Shown here: positions 1 to 10,985 of the stretch, piece by piece | Position numbering within the stretch: position 1 is the stretch's first letter | Layout of the letters: each line of letters begins with the position of its first letter | Assembly (NCBI RefSeq): GCF_035046485.1 | Contig: NC_085136.1 | Span: forward strand, 328,130,227 to 328,194,226 | Direction: 5' to 3' | From: Aedes albopictus | Taxonomy: Eukaryota > Arthropoda > Insecta > Diptera > Culicidae | DNA: 64,000 nucleotides | Notes under the pieces: model-generated | Databases searched by the model: none | Seen by the model: only the letters and a program-made list of their open reading frames with translations | What the model was told of the DNA's origin: nothing | Made by a program: the position numbers and the translations under genes

Positions 1-790
1 TTGTCTTTTTAAAGTTGCAATTGGAAAGGGAATCTCTGTATGAACTTTTGCTGGAACTCCAGCTCGAATCACTGAAAGGAATCATACCAAATTCTCCAGC
101 AGAATCCACGATAAAATGGAGACATTACTTTGGGAAACAAACTCTTACTGAATTCAATTGTGGAACAAATTTAAGAAAGATTTGCCCTAAGGGTTTGTTT
201 GCATATTACGTAACGTTAAGAGGGGAGGGAGGGGGTCTACCGCTGTGTTACGCTCCATACAAAAATTCAAAATTCTCCATACAAAAGATGTTACGTGGGG
301 AAGGAAGGGGTATTAAACTGGGAATTCTTGTGTTACATAATATGCGAATTAATCCTGAGAACCCTTGGAGAACTTGCTGGGGAAATTTCAGGAGTAATGA
401 TTGAGAAAAATTGAAAACTTTGGTAAAACTTCTTAAGGAATGCTATTTTTCTTATTTTCTGGAGGAATCGCTGAAGGAATTTCTGAACGAATCCATGGTA
501 GATTTTCCGAAAGAATCAGAAGAAATTCATGGAGGAAGCAATGCAAAAGTTTAATATAAAATTTCTAAAGAAATTTGTGAACCATGGTCGAATTTCTGAA
601 ATCAATCTCTAGAAAACTTGCTAATGGTATTAATACAGCAGAGAAGGTCTTCTAAAGGAGTTTTGGAATTTAAGAATTTCTATCAGAATTACTAAAGGAA
701 GCCCTAGAAGATTTTCTGAAAAATCCTTGTAAAATTGTCGTGAAGATTCTGCAGAAGAACTTCTAAAAAAGTTTTGGAAGAATTTCTAAA
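1..790. repeat. Degenerate GAATTTCTGAAGGAAT-type minisatellite
   Basis: The stretch is built from loosely repeated words such as GAATTTCTGAA, AGGAATTTCTGA and GGAGGAAT at irregular spacing, interspersed with CTGGA and AAGAAT. About 205-350 holds two related G-rich segments, each with a TTACGT word followed by a GGGGAGG or GGGGAAGG run. The same array type resumes at 2491, so the SINE and TIR element between appear to have been inserted into it. The 129-residue open frame at 15-404 is repeat-derived and matches no family I know. Confidence 0.6.
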
Positions 791-977
791 GACAATTACA
801 CCGTCTTCGACCTTCGACTCCACAAAGGACAACACATATAACACCCAGTGGACCAGAGGAGAATTTTCCGTTCGACGAAAAGTTTTCCCCGACTGAAGCG
901 GGAATCGAACCCACACTCCGAGGCTTACGAGACACCTAAACGACTGCCGCCGCTAACCGCTCGGCCACGAAGCCCAA
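791..977 (-). mobile_element. tRNA-derived SINE (copy C)
   Basis: On the minus strand the head has a tRNA-like A box, GTGGCCGAGCGGTTAGCGG (complement of 950-968), and a B box, GGGTTCGATTCCC (complement of 900-912). Together these are the two internal promoter elements of RNA polymerase III. The tail ends in GTCGAAGACGGTGTAATTG. Head and tail match the copies at 55791-56006 and at 26886/34832/37253. The head resembles a serine-type tRNA (GTGGCCGAG). It is non-coding and would need LINE reverse transcriptase in trans. A Feilai-like family is possible but unverified. It is not a functional tRNA gene because the acceptor stem does not close. Confidence 0.8.
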
Positions 978-990
978 GAATAGAACATTT

Positions 991-2490
991 AAGGTACCCC
1001 GGGGCAAGTGGGACCTAAAAAAATGCTAATTTGATTTTGTCATGCCAAAAATTTCAGAACACATTTTTTTAAATAATTCCAATGATCCCAAAAGACGTTG
1101 TTGGTATATTTGTACTTATTAACGTGCATTAAAACTGTTTCAAATTTTTTACATTCCATATATTATGCATATAATGAAAAGTATAGCAGATCTTCATTTA
1201 CTGCGTTTCACGGGGCAAGTGAGACCTATTCAGAGTTTTTGTTCAAAGGGCATAATATATGTTGTAACAAATAAGGTAACATAAATCATAAATCCCTTAT
1301 ATGAATGACTTTGTTTAGAGATTAAAATAGAAGAGGTTTAAGGTATCGTGCATAAATTACATAACACATAAAAAATCACTGGGTAAAAAAATTTGAATCA
1401 ACTCTAGCAGCTCATGCAAAATAAATTGTTTTTTTTTTATACAAAAAGCGCCGTAAAGTGAAGAGACAAAAGATTTCGAAACTTCCCAGACAACCAGTCA
1501 TCGTATAAGATGTTGCATAAGATGATAAAGTGGAGGCCTTATGCGTGCATGCCTCCATTTAGGCGCATGTAAAATGTACGTATATCGCCTCCACTTTAAC
1601 ATCTTATGCAGCATCTTATACGATGACTGGTTGTCTGGGTTGGTCTCTATATTATATAGTTGATGAATCTCGCCAAAAGTAAATCTGGGGTTTCGAGATT
1701 TTCAGTAATATCTTCTCCCTTACATAATCTTACGGTCATTAAATAATGTTTTTATTAAATCATGAATTCTGAAAAGGTCATTTCCCTATTTTAATTTTTT
1801 ATGAACGCTGAATGCTCAAAAGAATTCATTATGCAGCGTAAAGTGAAAAAATAATGGAACATAATTAGAGAAAAACATAAAAAAATACATGCTTTTTTTT
1901 TTTCGTTTTACCCAAGGTTTTATCATTTTTAACAAGATTTTTTTCATCTGAATAGAGTTAATAAAGTATAATTCAACAGTAGATTACTTAACACGTCAAT
2001 TTTTATTGACTTTCGTGCTAATTTCATCTTAGGCTGGACAAGGCCAGATGAACCCATAAAATTGTGTTTGTTTATTCTCATGGGTCCCACTTACCCCAGA
2101 TAGCGAAATGCACTGTGGCAAGTGAGAGCAGTAAACTAAAGATAATAAATAAAAATAAAATACAGCTTTTTCGCTTGAAATCATTTGCAAGAACTCCAAA
2201 TACTATCCTGAAATCGAAAAAGTATTTGTAGAATGACAAATCTATTTTTAAACGACGAATGTAGTAGAGCACGTCAATCTCACCTAGTGAATTGAAAATT
2301 ACATATAAACAACAATAACGTATGTGGTCTCTTTATGGTTTAAACAATTACATTTTTTGTATTTAAAGTATCCGTAGGTGTGATACCTATGTTTTCCATG
2401 AAGAATGTTAGTCTTAAAAATAAATAATAAAAAAAAATACCAGCTATAGGTCTCACTTGCCCCCTATTCTCACTTGCCCCGGGGTACCTT
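991..2490. mobile_element. 1.5 kb TIR element with repeated GGGGCAAGTG motifs
   Basis: The ends are inverted: AAGGTACCCCGGGGCAAGTG at 991 and its complement, CACTTGCCCCGGGGTACCTT, ending at 2490. Further copies of the GGCAAGTGRGACC-type motif occur near 1211, 2083 (reverse), 2108 and 2446 (reverse), as in elements with subterminal transposase-binding repeats. The interior is AT-rich and has no long ORF, so this is non-autonomous. A 155-bp MITE is nested at 1485-1639. The target duplication is unclear (flanks ATTT and ATAA). Confidence 0.75.
1485..1639. mobile_element. 155-bp palindromic MITE, copy 1
   Basis: A near-complete inverted repeat starts CCCAGACAACCAGTCATCG and ends CGATGACTGGTTGTCTGGG. 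The inner part carries AAAGTGGAGGC and its complement GCCTCCACTTT. It has exactly the same length and core as the element at 57861-58015. It has no coding capacity. Both copies are preceded by TT and followed by TTGG. Confidence 0.85.
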
Positions 2491-3180
2491 ATAAAATATT
2501 CCCTGATGTAGCTTAGCAATCCCTTTTTGACGGAATTGCTGGAGAAATTTCTGAATGAATCCAGAGGAGAGGTTTCTGAGGGAATTCCTGGAGGATTATC
2601 CCAAGGAACCCATAAGTGAATCACTCAGTAAATCTATGGAATGTATTCCCAAGTATTTCTTGGAGAGTTTTTTTTGAGAGAAATCTTTATAAGAGCTTCT
2701 GAGAAAAAGTCGTGAAAAAAATTGTAGAAGATTTTTGGGAGAATATTTTGAAGGTATTTCTGAAAAAAACCATGAAAGATTTTCTAAAAGAATTCCTTGA
2801 GAAAATTAAGAAGGGACTCCTGGAATATATTTTCAAGAATCCCTGGGGGAATTCTTAAGGAATCGATAGAAGATTTTGTAGTAATAGACTTGAAAAACAT
2901 TTGAAAGAATTTTTAAATCAATTTCGGAAGACATTTTTGAAAAACTTCCAAAAGGCTCTTTTGAAAGAATTTTTATAAAAAAATTCTGTGGGATTTTTAA
3001 AGAAATCTGTAAAAGAATTTCTAAATAAATCCATGGTAGGTTTTCTAAAGCAATCTTCAGTAATAATTTCTGCGGAAATCTGCGTTGAAATTTCTAAAAA
3101 AACACCTCTTGGAAAAATGATCGAGTTTATCTTTTGGTCTTTCTGAAGGAGTTCCTGGAAGAATACAATTTTATGCATGG
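2491..3180. repeat. Degenerate GAATTTCTGA-type array, continuation
   Basis: The words GAATTTCTGAA, TTTCTGAGGGAATTCC and GAAATTTCTAAA recur loosely. This continues the array seen before 790 after interruption by the SINE and the TIR element. The small minus-strand open frame at 2918-3178 is rich in F, K, I and N and is an array translation, not a gene. Confidence 0.55.
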
Positions 3181-3359
3181 AGATAAAACAAATTGTTCCG
3201 CACTGAAATCTTTTTTCATGCCATTATTGGCATAGTGTATGCACCTCAAATACATTAAAAATGTGCATTAACTAAACAAGAGGGAGTTCTGCCTATCAAT
3301 TAAGTCACGGCTCTGATGAGGAAACTCAGTTCGCCAGAACAGGTCTTGCTCATGGGCAT
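3181..3359. other. Short unique spacer
   Basis: Non-repetitive AT-rich sequence between two array types. I see no ORF, tRNA or clear inverted repeat. Confidence 0.4.
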
Positions 3360-4640
3360 TTGAGATGAGGCCAAGGGTTTTGCAGGAAGATCGCAGAGAG
3401 CCCAAAAAATGATTCAAGAGGCTTCAGGGGCGATTCTGGGAGTTTCATAGGCCTTTTAAACTCTTGACGAAAGGTATTGTTGTTTGTTTCAAGAAACGTT
3501 TCGAGAGGCTTTAAAAGAGGGAGAGAAGAGGGTCCAGGGAGGTCTCATGAGTTGAGTTCAGGGGAGATTCAAGGCATTTCCGAGATTTTTTTTACCAAGC
3601 AATTTAAGGGGTATTGGATTATTGAGGTTTCATAGGTGTTTCGAGGGCTGATGGCATTTCAAGAGCGTTTCAAGGGATATTAAAGGTTTTTCTGGAGGGA
3701 TCTCAGGATTTAAGTTCAGAGGTATTTATACGGGATTACGGGGATTTCAGGAGCGTTCCAAAGCATGAAAATTCCCTGGAACCTCCCTGAAACCCTCTGA
3801 GTACTCCAGGTACTCTATGAGACCCCCTAAATGCTCGTGAGACTTCTGGGCAACCCACTGAATCCCCCTGAGACACCCTGAAATGCACATGAGATCTCCT
3901 GAAGCACCACCACCGATACCCCAGGAATGTTACCGAGACCCCCTGAAGTGCCTCTAAGAGGCCCTGGAACCCCCTGAAACCACCAGGTTCATTAAAATAC
4001 TCCCTTAACCTCTCATGGACGCGCGCCCGTTTGATCCTAAAACTGCATTGCGGTCGTGCTGAATACGACGAGCGAGATTTTTTTGGCGGTGTTGTACTTT
4101 TTACAACGGTTCGCGTCCTGAAGAGTTAAACGCTCCTAGGACCTCTGGATAACCCACTGAATCCCTTGGGACCCCCTTGAAATGTCCATGAGACTTCATA
4201 AAGACTGCCTGAGACCCTTTGAAATTCTCCTGAGTAGTGTTGGTATACTCACACTCATCTCTCACTCATGCATCACCTCCTGAGCAAACTCACGCGCGAT
4301 TCGGAATCGTTTTCTTATTCGCGAAATATGTATACAAAATTTTGCTCTCACGAGTAAAGCGCCAGAATCTCGTTCGCTTGTAAAACGAAACCATTGCAAA
4401 TTAAACGGCATTCATTGAAATTGTATGCAATATTTGGTCTTAATCTTTCAAACATTTCCATGACGAGAAGCCCTTGAGCCCCCCTGAGACCCCCTGGGAC
4501 CTCTAGGACGCCTCTGAGATCTCATGGTACCCTCTTATTTCGGCTAGAACGGCCCCTAGAACGGAACTGGGAACCCCCCCTGGGGAAGCCCAGTGAAATC
4601 CCCTGAGACCCTCCCTCTCTCCGAAATCGCCCAGTACTCC
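3360..4640. repeat. Strand-switching TTTCAGGGG array 1
   Basis: From about 3360 to 3770 the strand shows repeated TTTCAGGGG and TTTCAAGGG words. From about 3770 to 4640 it shows the complement, as in CCCCTGAAA and CCCTGAGACCC. The polarity flips near 3770. The C-rich arm is interrupted by a TTAA-flanked MITE at 4005-4129 and by about 230 bp of unrelated sequence at 4235-4465 that begins near GTTGGTATACTCACAC and whose identity I cannot give. Confidence 0.65.
4005..4129. mobile_element. TTAA-flanked MITE (GGACGCGCGC family), copy 1
   Basis: TTAA at 4005-4008 and at 4126-4129 encloses inverted ends CCTCTCATGGACGCG and CGCGTCCTGAAGAG. TTAA duplication is the hallmark of piggyBac-type transposition, so this is likely a piggyBac-derived non-autonomous element. 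A second copy lies at 11756-11871, also at the edge of a strand-switching array. Confidence 0.75.
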
Positions 4641-6584
4641 CTGTTATCCAATTTCAATATTATTTTTATAAAATAAATCAAGTGATTCGGGATTTTTTAG
4701 TCTTATGAATTGCTGTCCAAAGAAAACTACATTTCCTGTATGTATAGTTGAGGCAACGCTTCTGATTGTAGCAATGTTCAAACAGATTGAAAGACAGATT
4801 TTTGGCTGCAAAAACATTGATGAAAATAAATTCCTATCTCTTCACTTTAACCACTTTCGGCACGCAGCCTCACTCTTGCCACTGGCGGTATGGTGGCACG
4901 GTCTAGCTTGGGGCATTGGAATGTGAACCCACAACCCACATTCATCATGTCCGCATTTTCTCCTGGACGCATGTACTTCCCGTGCGTGTGTGTATGCGGT
5001 GGCTTTCCGGAGCATTAGGGTACAATAACCCACTGTTGACCATGGATTTCCAATCAACAAACCCATTTCTTCATTTCGTGTTCACTGATTTCCCGATTCC
5101 AGCAACTATCAATTATTGCTGACCAACCCCTAACCCCCTCTAACCCGAACCGGAAAAACGGCCACAGAAGCCAACATGTGATGAAATCTGGTGACATCAG
5201 CACGCAGTACGCTTCCATGGGCATTAAATTTTTGCACGCGGGGTTCCGTGAGCGTGATATGTTGTATTACACACAGTGACAACCCTCTAGCAGCCCGGCC
5301 CGCCGCGTGCCAGCTCCGTTTCTCGCCCAAGTCTGTTCGTTGTTGGCCAGATCTGGCCGGCCTGGTCTGTTTGACACGACCTCCTGCCCTGGCACAAACT
5401 CGCACCCCTATGCTGCCCCGAACGGCGGAAGCATAGTTCTATCCAGTTTTCAAATACTCTTTTTTTTTTCGTTGCCTGTACTGTTGTTGCGAGCAGTGAG
5501 CTGGGCGCAATTCCCAACACCATCACCGTCGTCGTCGTCCTCGTCGTCATCGTCATCAACCGGTTAGAGGAACAGCAGCAGCAGGTTCAGGATCAGGATC
5601 GGAACGGCGCATTCCATAAAAAGCACAATAAATTTTCATTATTTTGCCACTCAACCAATATAAACATAACCATCTGATCTCTGGCATGCCTCCGCTACAC
5701 ACGGGCGGCGGTGGTGGTCGTCGTCGATGGGGATCGAGGGCTGCGGCTGGGAAGCGTAAAAAACGCACATGATGTCATCCCGTCCCCAGCTCAACTAATA
5801 TGGCTGGAATGGTGTTGCACGGGTGCAGTGGTCCATCGTAGGGCAATATGACGACCAGAAGAAATTGCGGTTCAAATTTGTGAGAATTTGGAAGTTTGTG
5901 ATCCTTCTTGACCAGAAGTTCTACTGAAGAAAAAAAAAACTATGGTTAGACTGTAATGACGAAGAATCTAGCGATATTTGGGATTTTATCGGCATAAACT
6001 GTCCCATTTTCGCCAGATTAGAAAGCCTCCTGTCGAATTTTTCGGAATAAGCTGCTCCATGCTGAATTTTACGAACGCCATCAGGATTCTTGAAAAATTC
6101 AGACAAAGATTTTGAATATTTTCGGAGAATTTCAGAAATTCTTCCTCTACAATTTCCGGAGAATATTTTCGGAGCAGACTCGATGAATAGATGTACAAAA
6201 TCGATGTCTGCCGCCATTTTGAAGTCCACGTCACGAGCTTTACTTGAGTAACAAGTTGTTTACTTCTCAATTTCTACGCTTCAACATTTCCATGCAACAT
6301 TGTACTCAGGCAGGGTTTATGGATATATGAATAAAAAAAAGTTGAGAAAAAAAATTAAGGGTCGCCTATTTTCCCGGAAAACTCAGTTGGAGATTTTTAG
6401 ATTTTTCCCTGACCTTACTTTGAAAAACCATAACTCTAGAACCAAGCATCGTAGAAACAAAGCTTTTTAAGAATATAGAAGCAAATTTTCTCTGGAATCC
6501 ATAAAAATATGAACTGGAAAAAGTTTTCCACAAAATTTCCACAGTTGAGAAAATTCGTAAAGAAAATCCGAAAAAAAAATCTTA
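4641..6584. other. Largely unique region, no supported gene
   Basis: Mixed-composition DNA without array structure. A GC-richer island at about 5130-5780 has overlapping small open frames on both strands, short TCGTCG and CAGCAG runs, and no recognisable domain or clear splice architecture. The flanks are AT-rich. It could be intron, UTR or intergenic sequence of an unseen gene. Confidence 0.4.
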
Positions 6585-6985
6585 CTCTTTCTTCACTCCT
6601 CAATGCTCACTTCTGCTCACTACAACATTAACTACTCATGATTCCTCACTTCTCCCTTCTCTCAATTTCACTGCTTGTTTTTCACAATTTCCATCTCACT
6701 TTGTGTTTCTCACTCTTCACTTCTTTTTTTTCAGTCTCCACTTCTCACTTTTCACTGTGCACTCCTTACTACTTGTTCCTGATTGTTCACTTCTTACTCC
6801 TCATTCTACACTTTTCATATTCTATTCGACATTGCTTACTTTTATGTTTTCACTGCTGCACACTCAGCATCTTATTCTATTCCCTACTACTCACTCCTAC
6901 CTCTTCATTGCTCACTCCTTACTTCTCACTTCTTCATACTCCTCATTTCTCACTGACCTCCATTTTGCACTCTTGTTTGCTCTAA
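6585..6985. repeat. CACT-type pyrimidine minisatellite A
   Basis: Degenerate tandem words CTTCTCACTCTTCACTGC, CTCACTCCTCACTTCTC and similar, almost pure pyrimidine apart from the A of CACT. Open frames here rich in S, L, H and F are array translations. Related tracts recur through 14.6 kb. Confidence 0.75.
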
Positions 6986-7430
6986 ACTCTCTTCAGCAAT
7001 AGCTTTCGTTCAAAAGCTAAGACTATTGGAATATGTTTCCAGAGATTTTTGATACACTGGTCAGATCTGCAGATTTTCCCAAAGCCAAGCTTGTGTAATT
7101 GTTCATTTTTCCGCAAATGTTGATGAAAAATGCACACATAATATTCCTTGAATGGGTATAATAGAGGTTTTGCAGTCTATATATTTACATTATTTCAAAA
7201 ACTGATACTCTTCAAGAATGTCTAGTTACAAATTAAAGAAAAGGAAAATATTGAAAAAAATAAATAAATAAATACTTGGATTTTTATTTCACGTAAAATG
7301 CTCTTTTTAATCACCCTGGTAGAGGTTCTGCCGGTGTTTCATTTCTGTCAAGGTACCCTTTACTATCCAACATCGTTTTTTCGGGACAGTCGATTGTCAC
7401 TTATCAAACTTCATTATTTTTGAAAAGTGT
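6986..7430. other. AT-rich unique spacer
   Basis: Non-repetitive sequence preceding the 7431 foldback; no feature recognised. Confidence 0.4.
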
Positions 7431-7639
7431 TTAAGGACAAGGTATTTGGAGTACATAGCTCAAAATTTCTAGAGCACCGTTTTTTAGATCCGTTGAACGG
7501 ATTTGGATGAAAATGCATCACGCTAATTGTTCAGTGGTTGTCAACAGCGTGATGCATTTTCATCCAAATCCGTTCAACGGTTCTAAAAAACGGTGCTCTA
7601 GAAATTTTGAGCAATGTACTCCAAATACCTTGTCCTTAA
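7431..7639. mobile_element. 209-bp foldback MITE (TTAAGGACAAGG family)
   Basis: The ends are TTAAGGACAAGGTATTTGG and the complement CCAAATACCTTGTCCTTAA. By eye the arms pair over about 94 bp with two mismatches around a short centre. It is non-coding. A diverged relative with the same inner words (GTATTTGGA..ACATAGCTC) lies at 38533-38735. Confidence 0.85.
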
Positions 7640-8039
7640 TGGAGCATTGCTTTTCTTTATTTCAAATCATTTTTTAGGGTTTTTTGAACATGGCCACATC
7701 CTATGGATGCAGATGTTCATAAAACCCCATTTTGTGAATCTTGCAGCTCATTCGATTTTGAGTCATTTTGCACTACTGTAGCATTCTGAGCTGGAGTTGC
7801 CCAAAGATTTAGCAAAGTTATGTGGAAATCGGCAATGCGCAATGCTATTTGGGTATTTTCGGAACGGATTCAACGCGTCGATGTCGAAATTGATGTCAGG
7901 ACGACACACAAATCTCAGCTTGCAAAATTATTAAATTTTTATTTTTATTTCTGCGCTCGTGTACGCAGTTCACTATCATCATCTGCGTTAATGATACCTC
8001 AATTCACACTTTTAAATCCTCTTATTTTTTTTTATTTTT
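7640..8039. other. Unique spacer
   Basis: Non-repetitive, with a small plus-strand open frame (7820-8044) that has no recognised domain. I do not call a gene. Confidence 0.35.
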
Positions 8040-8465
8040 CATGACCACTGTACTATTTACTACTTGATTGAGACTCGTTACTTCTCACTTCTGACTTCTC
8101 ACTCCTCACTCTTCACTTTGTACTCACTTCTGCGTACTTCTTATTAACTCTTAACCACTTCCTATTCACTATTCACCCTTTACTATTTATCCCTTATTTC
8201 ATCACACTTCACGCTTCATCATACTACTCTCTTTTAATTGTCATTGCTTAACAGTTCATTTTCACTCTCCGTCCTGGCTCACTTCTTACGTCTCCCTACT
8301 CACTCCTCGTTTCACAATTTTCATTGCTGATTGCTCACTAATCACTTCTCACTGCAGCCCACTCCCAACTGCTGACTTCTCACTTCCATCTTTTCACTGT
8401 TCATCCCTTCTAACTTCTCACTTCTCGCTCTTCACTGCTAAGTTATCTCTTATCACCCCACACTT
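8040..8465. repeat. CACT-type pyrimidine minisatellite B
   Basis: The same CTTCTCACTCCTCACTCTTCACT words as tract A. It is followed by a hinge (about 8478-8550, TTCACCAGTGCTTGAATTT) that matches the hinge after the tract at 10195-10310, which suggests a duplicated composite unit. Confidence 0.7.
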
Positions 8466-8689
8466 CTCTCACTCTTCACCAGTGCTTGAATTTGGATGAT
8501 TAAAAAAAAAATCAATCGGTCATCATCAGCCACAACTACGAACGAACGCGCAAAGGAAGCAAGGAGAACCTGAGCCAGCTGAGATCGCTGTTCCTCATCG
8601 GTCCGTAGGTTGGTGAAGTAAAGTGACTTGAGAGCATTCATTTGTACTTATTGCGATGAGGGCGAACAGGCGGAACTGATACAGTTGAT

Positions 8690-9830
8690 TTAATAAATGC
8701 GTCCCAGGGGGTCCCAAGGGGTTTTAACGGAGCACCAAGAGCACTTCAGGGGGCCTCAGTAGCGTTTCAGGGGTCTCGGGAGGGGTTTCAGAGGACCTCG
8801 AGGGAATTTCAGGGGGGCAACAGTAGATCTAATGGGCGATTAAGGGAATATCAATGGCATCTCAGGGGTTCTCAAGGAGTTTTAGGGGGTCTCTGGAGGC
8901 GTGTTAAAAGAGTTTTAGTGGCGTTTCGACGGGTTTCAGAGGATCTCAGGTGCGTTACGTGGGTCCGAGAAGGTTTTTAGGGGGATTTCGAAGGCATTCC
9001 CGGAAGTTTCAGAGAACTTTCGGCAGGTTTCAGAGGTGTTACGCTAGCGTTTTTGGGGGTTTCGGAAGGTCTCAGGTGTGCTACGGAGGCATTTTAGGAA
9101 GCTTTAGAGGATTTTTCAGCGGCATTATAGGCGCGTTTTCAGAGGTTTCAGGGGGTCTCAGGTGCGTTACGTGGAATCCGAAGAGGTTTTAGGGTGATGT
9201 CGGTGCCATTTCAGGAAGTTTGAAAGGATTTTCATAAGGTTTCAGTGGCGCTCCAGAGCCGTTTTAGAGTGTTTCGGAGGGTCTCAGGAGTGTTGCATGG
9301 TGCTGCTGAAAACCCCCCGCCAACGACCTTGCCCTGAAATGCCTTGAAATGCCCCAGAAACCTCCGTAATCCCATTAGAACGCCCCTGAAATCATCATAA
9401 TCAATTTGGAATGCCTTTGAGACCCCTTCGAACACCATTAAAGTGCTCTCTAATCCACTTGAATCGTTTCTGAAATGCTAAATGCTCCTAAAACTCCTTC
9501 TAATGCCCTTTAAAGGCACCTGAGAACACCTCACTCGGAATCGTCATTAAAACTCCGTAATACTTAGCCCCTTAATACTACCCCTCAATACTCCTTAGTA
9601 CTATTGAAATTCCCCTGAAATCTCCGTAATCCAATAAATACGCTAACGAAAGCTTACGAAACGCTCTTGAAAAAACTCCTGAAAACTCCTTAAACAACCC
9701 CTTGAAACGCCCCTGAAGCCTACTGCACTGGATCCCTCTTTTTTGGGCTTTCTGAGAACTTCCTGAAAACTCCCTTGGCCCCATCTCAAATGACCAGGAG
9801 CAAACTAAATTTATGTCCAAATTTTCCTCT
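8690..9830. repeat. Strand-switching TTTCAGGGG array 2
   Basis: The G-rich arm (about 8700-9300) repeats TTTCAGGGG, with higher-order recurrences of GGTCTCAGGTGCGTTACGTGG near 8940, 9070 (diverged), 9157 and 9280. From about 9305 the C-rich arm repeats CCCCTGAAAT. It ends with a non-repeat tail (CCTTGGCCCCATCTCAAATG near 9775) shared with the arrays ending at 11755 and 38525. Confidence 0.7.
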
Positions 9831-9899
9831 TTCTATGCCCTTTTTAATACACGCGCATTTTTATTTTGCACACCCCCAGCCATGTGCATAACAAGAGGT

Positions 9900-10310
9900 T
9901 CCAGTGTACTCACTCCTGCGTATTTTTGATTTATTCCTCGTCACTTACTTCTCATTTTTCATTGCTCACTCCTTACTTCTCTGTACTAACTCCTTGCTTT
10001 GCCATTTTCAATCCCCAAGTAACACACTTGTCACATAAAAGTCACGGCGGCGCAGGTTTTTGTTACGCAAAAGTCACTGTGACTTACTTCTAGCAAGTAA
10101 GTGTTTATTTGTTATAAGTAAGTCACAGTGACTTCTGCGTAACAAAAACCTGCGCCGCCGTGACTCTTCTGTGACAAGTGTGTTACTTGGGTCATCATTG
10201 CTCGTCAATCACGTCTCACTATTTCACTCCTGACTTTTCCTGCTCATTCCTCGATACTAACTTCTCACTTCTCACTCCTCTCGTATCATAACTCACTTTT
10301 CTCTTTTCAC
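9900..10310. repeat. CACT-type minisatellite C, split by a MITE
   Basis: CACTTCTC words on both sides of the MITE at 10014-10191. After 10300 comes the hinge TTTCACCAAAGCATGAATTT, related to the one near 8478. Confidence 0.65.
10014..10191. mobile_element. 178-bp MITE (CCCAAGTAACAC family), copy 1
   Basis: Inverted ends CCCAAGTAACACACTTGTCAC and complement GTGACAAGTGTGTTACTTGGG; inner arms share GTCACGGCGGCGCAGGTTT and its complement. Arms are long and nearly perfect around a centre with AAGTAAGTGTTTATTTGT. A second copy is at 13096-13278. Confidence 0.85.
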
Positions 10311-10682
10311 CAAAGCATGAATTTAGAAAAAAATACAATAGGTTTTAATCACCAGCCACCAAGTTTGAATCATTTCGCCATACAAAAATCCAACCCAATA
10401 CTACAAATCTAGTACTCCACCGATTGCTTCCCATTGATAAAAAAACTAGGTGCATGCAATTCTCAGTGAGATAACACTAAAAAATGTACATATACATTGG
10501 CTAAGAGAGAGAAAGAGACGTGTATTTGAAGTTATCATTGCTTCATTGCTTAAGCTTTCCCTTGCTTCTGAAGTATGTTGATCAACGAAGGCATCTATCT
10601 ACCGCTTTGGGTTTGAAATTGCCAGTCATAGAGGAACTAATTTGATTTTTTTTTCTTCGGAAAAAATCCCTTTACATTTTCA
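10311..10682. other. Hinge and AT-rich spacer
   Basis: Contains ATACAAAAATCCA followed by CTAGTACTCCACCGATTGC near 10381-10430. This matches the right side of the palindrome at 13536-13882, so it is part of the dispersed composite. No gene. Confidence 0.4.
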
Positions 10683-10985
10683 AGCACTGCTCTTCACTGG
10701 TCACTTCTCACCGGTAACTCCTAATTACTGAATTCAAACTTCTCACTGCTAACTCCCTACTCCTCACTGCTTCACACTTCATGGTTTTGATTATTCACTC
10801 CTCACTACTCATTTCTCAATTCAGAATCTCACTCTTCACTTTCATCTCTCTTTTCTAATTCCTTACTTTTCATTGTTTCGTTCTCACAGCTTGCTTCCTA
10901 ATTCTCAATCATTCTTACCTTCTCATCCTTCACTGTTCACACTTACTATACCTACTGTCCATCTCACTCTTCTTTATGTTTCACT
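10683..10985. repeat. CACT-type pyrimidine minisatellite D
   Basis: Degenerate CTCACTTCTCACTGC words, directly abutting the next strand-switching array. Confidence 0.65.

Noticed and set aside
880..977. Functional tRNA-Ser gene on the minus strand
   Set aside because: Good A and B boxes, but it continues into a SINE body and tail shared with other copies.
3295..3345. Hammerhead-ribozyme-like CTGATGAG..GAAAC
   Set aside because: The stem between the two core motifs is missing, so the fold cannot form.
5130..5570. Overlapping frames of 80-91 codons on both strands
   Set aside because: GC-rich sequence with few stops; no strand preference or domain.
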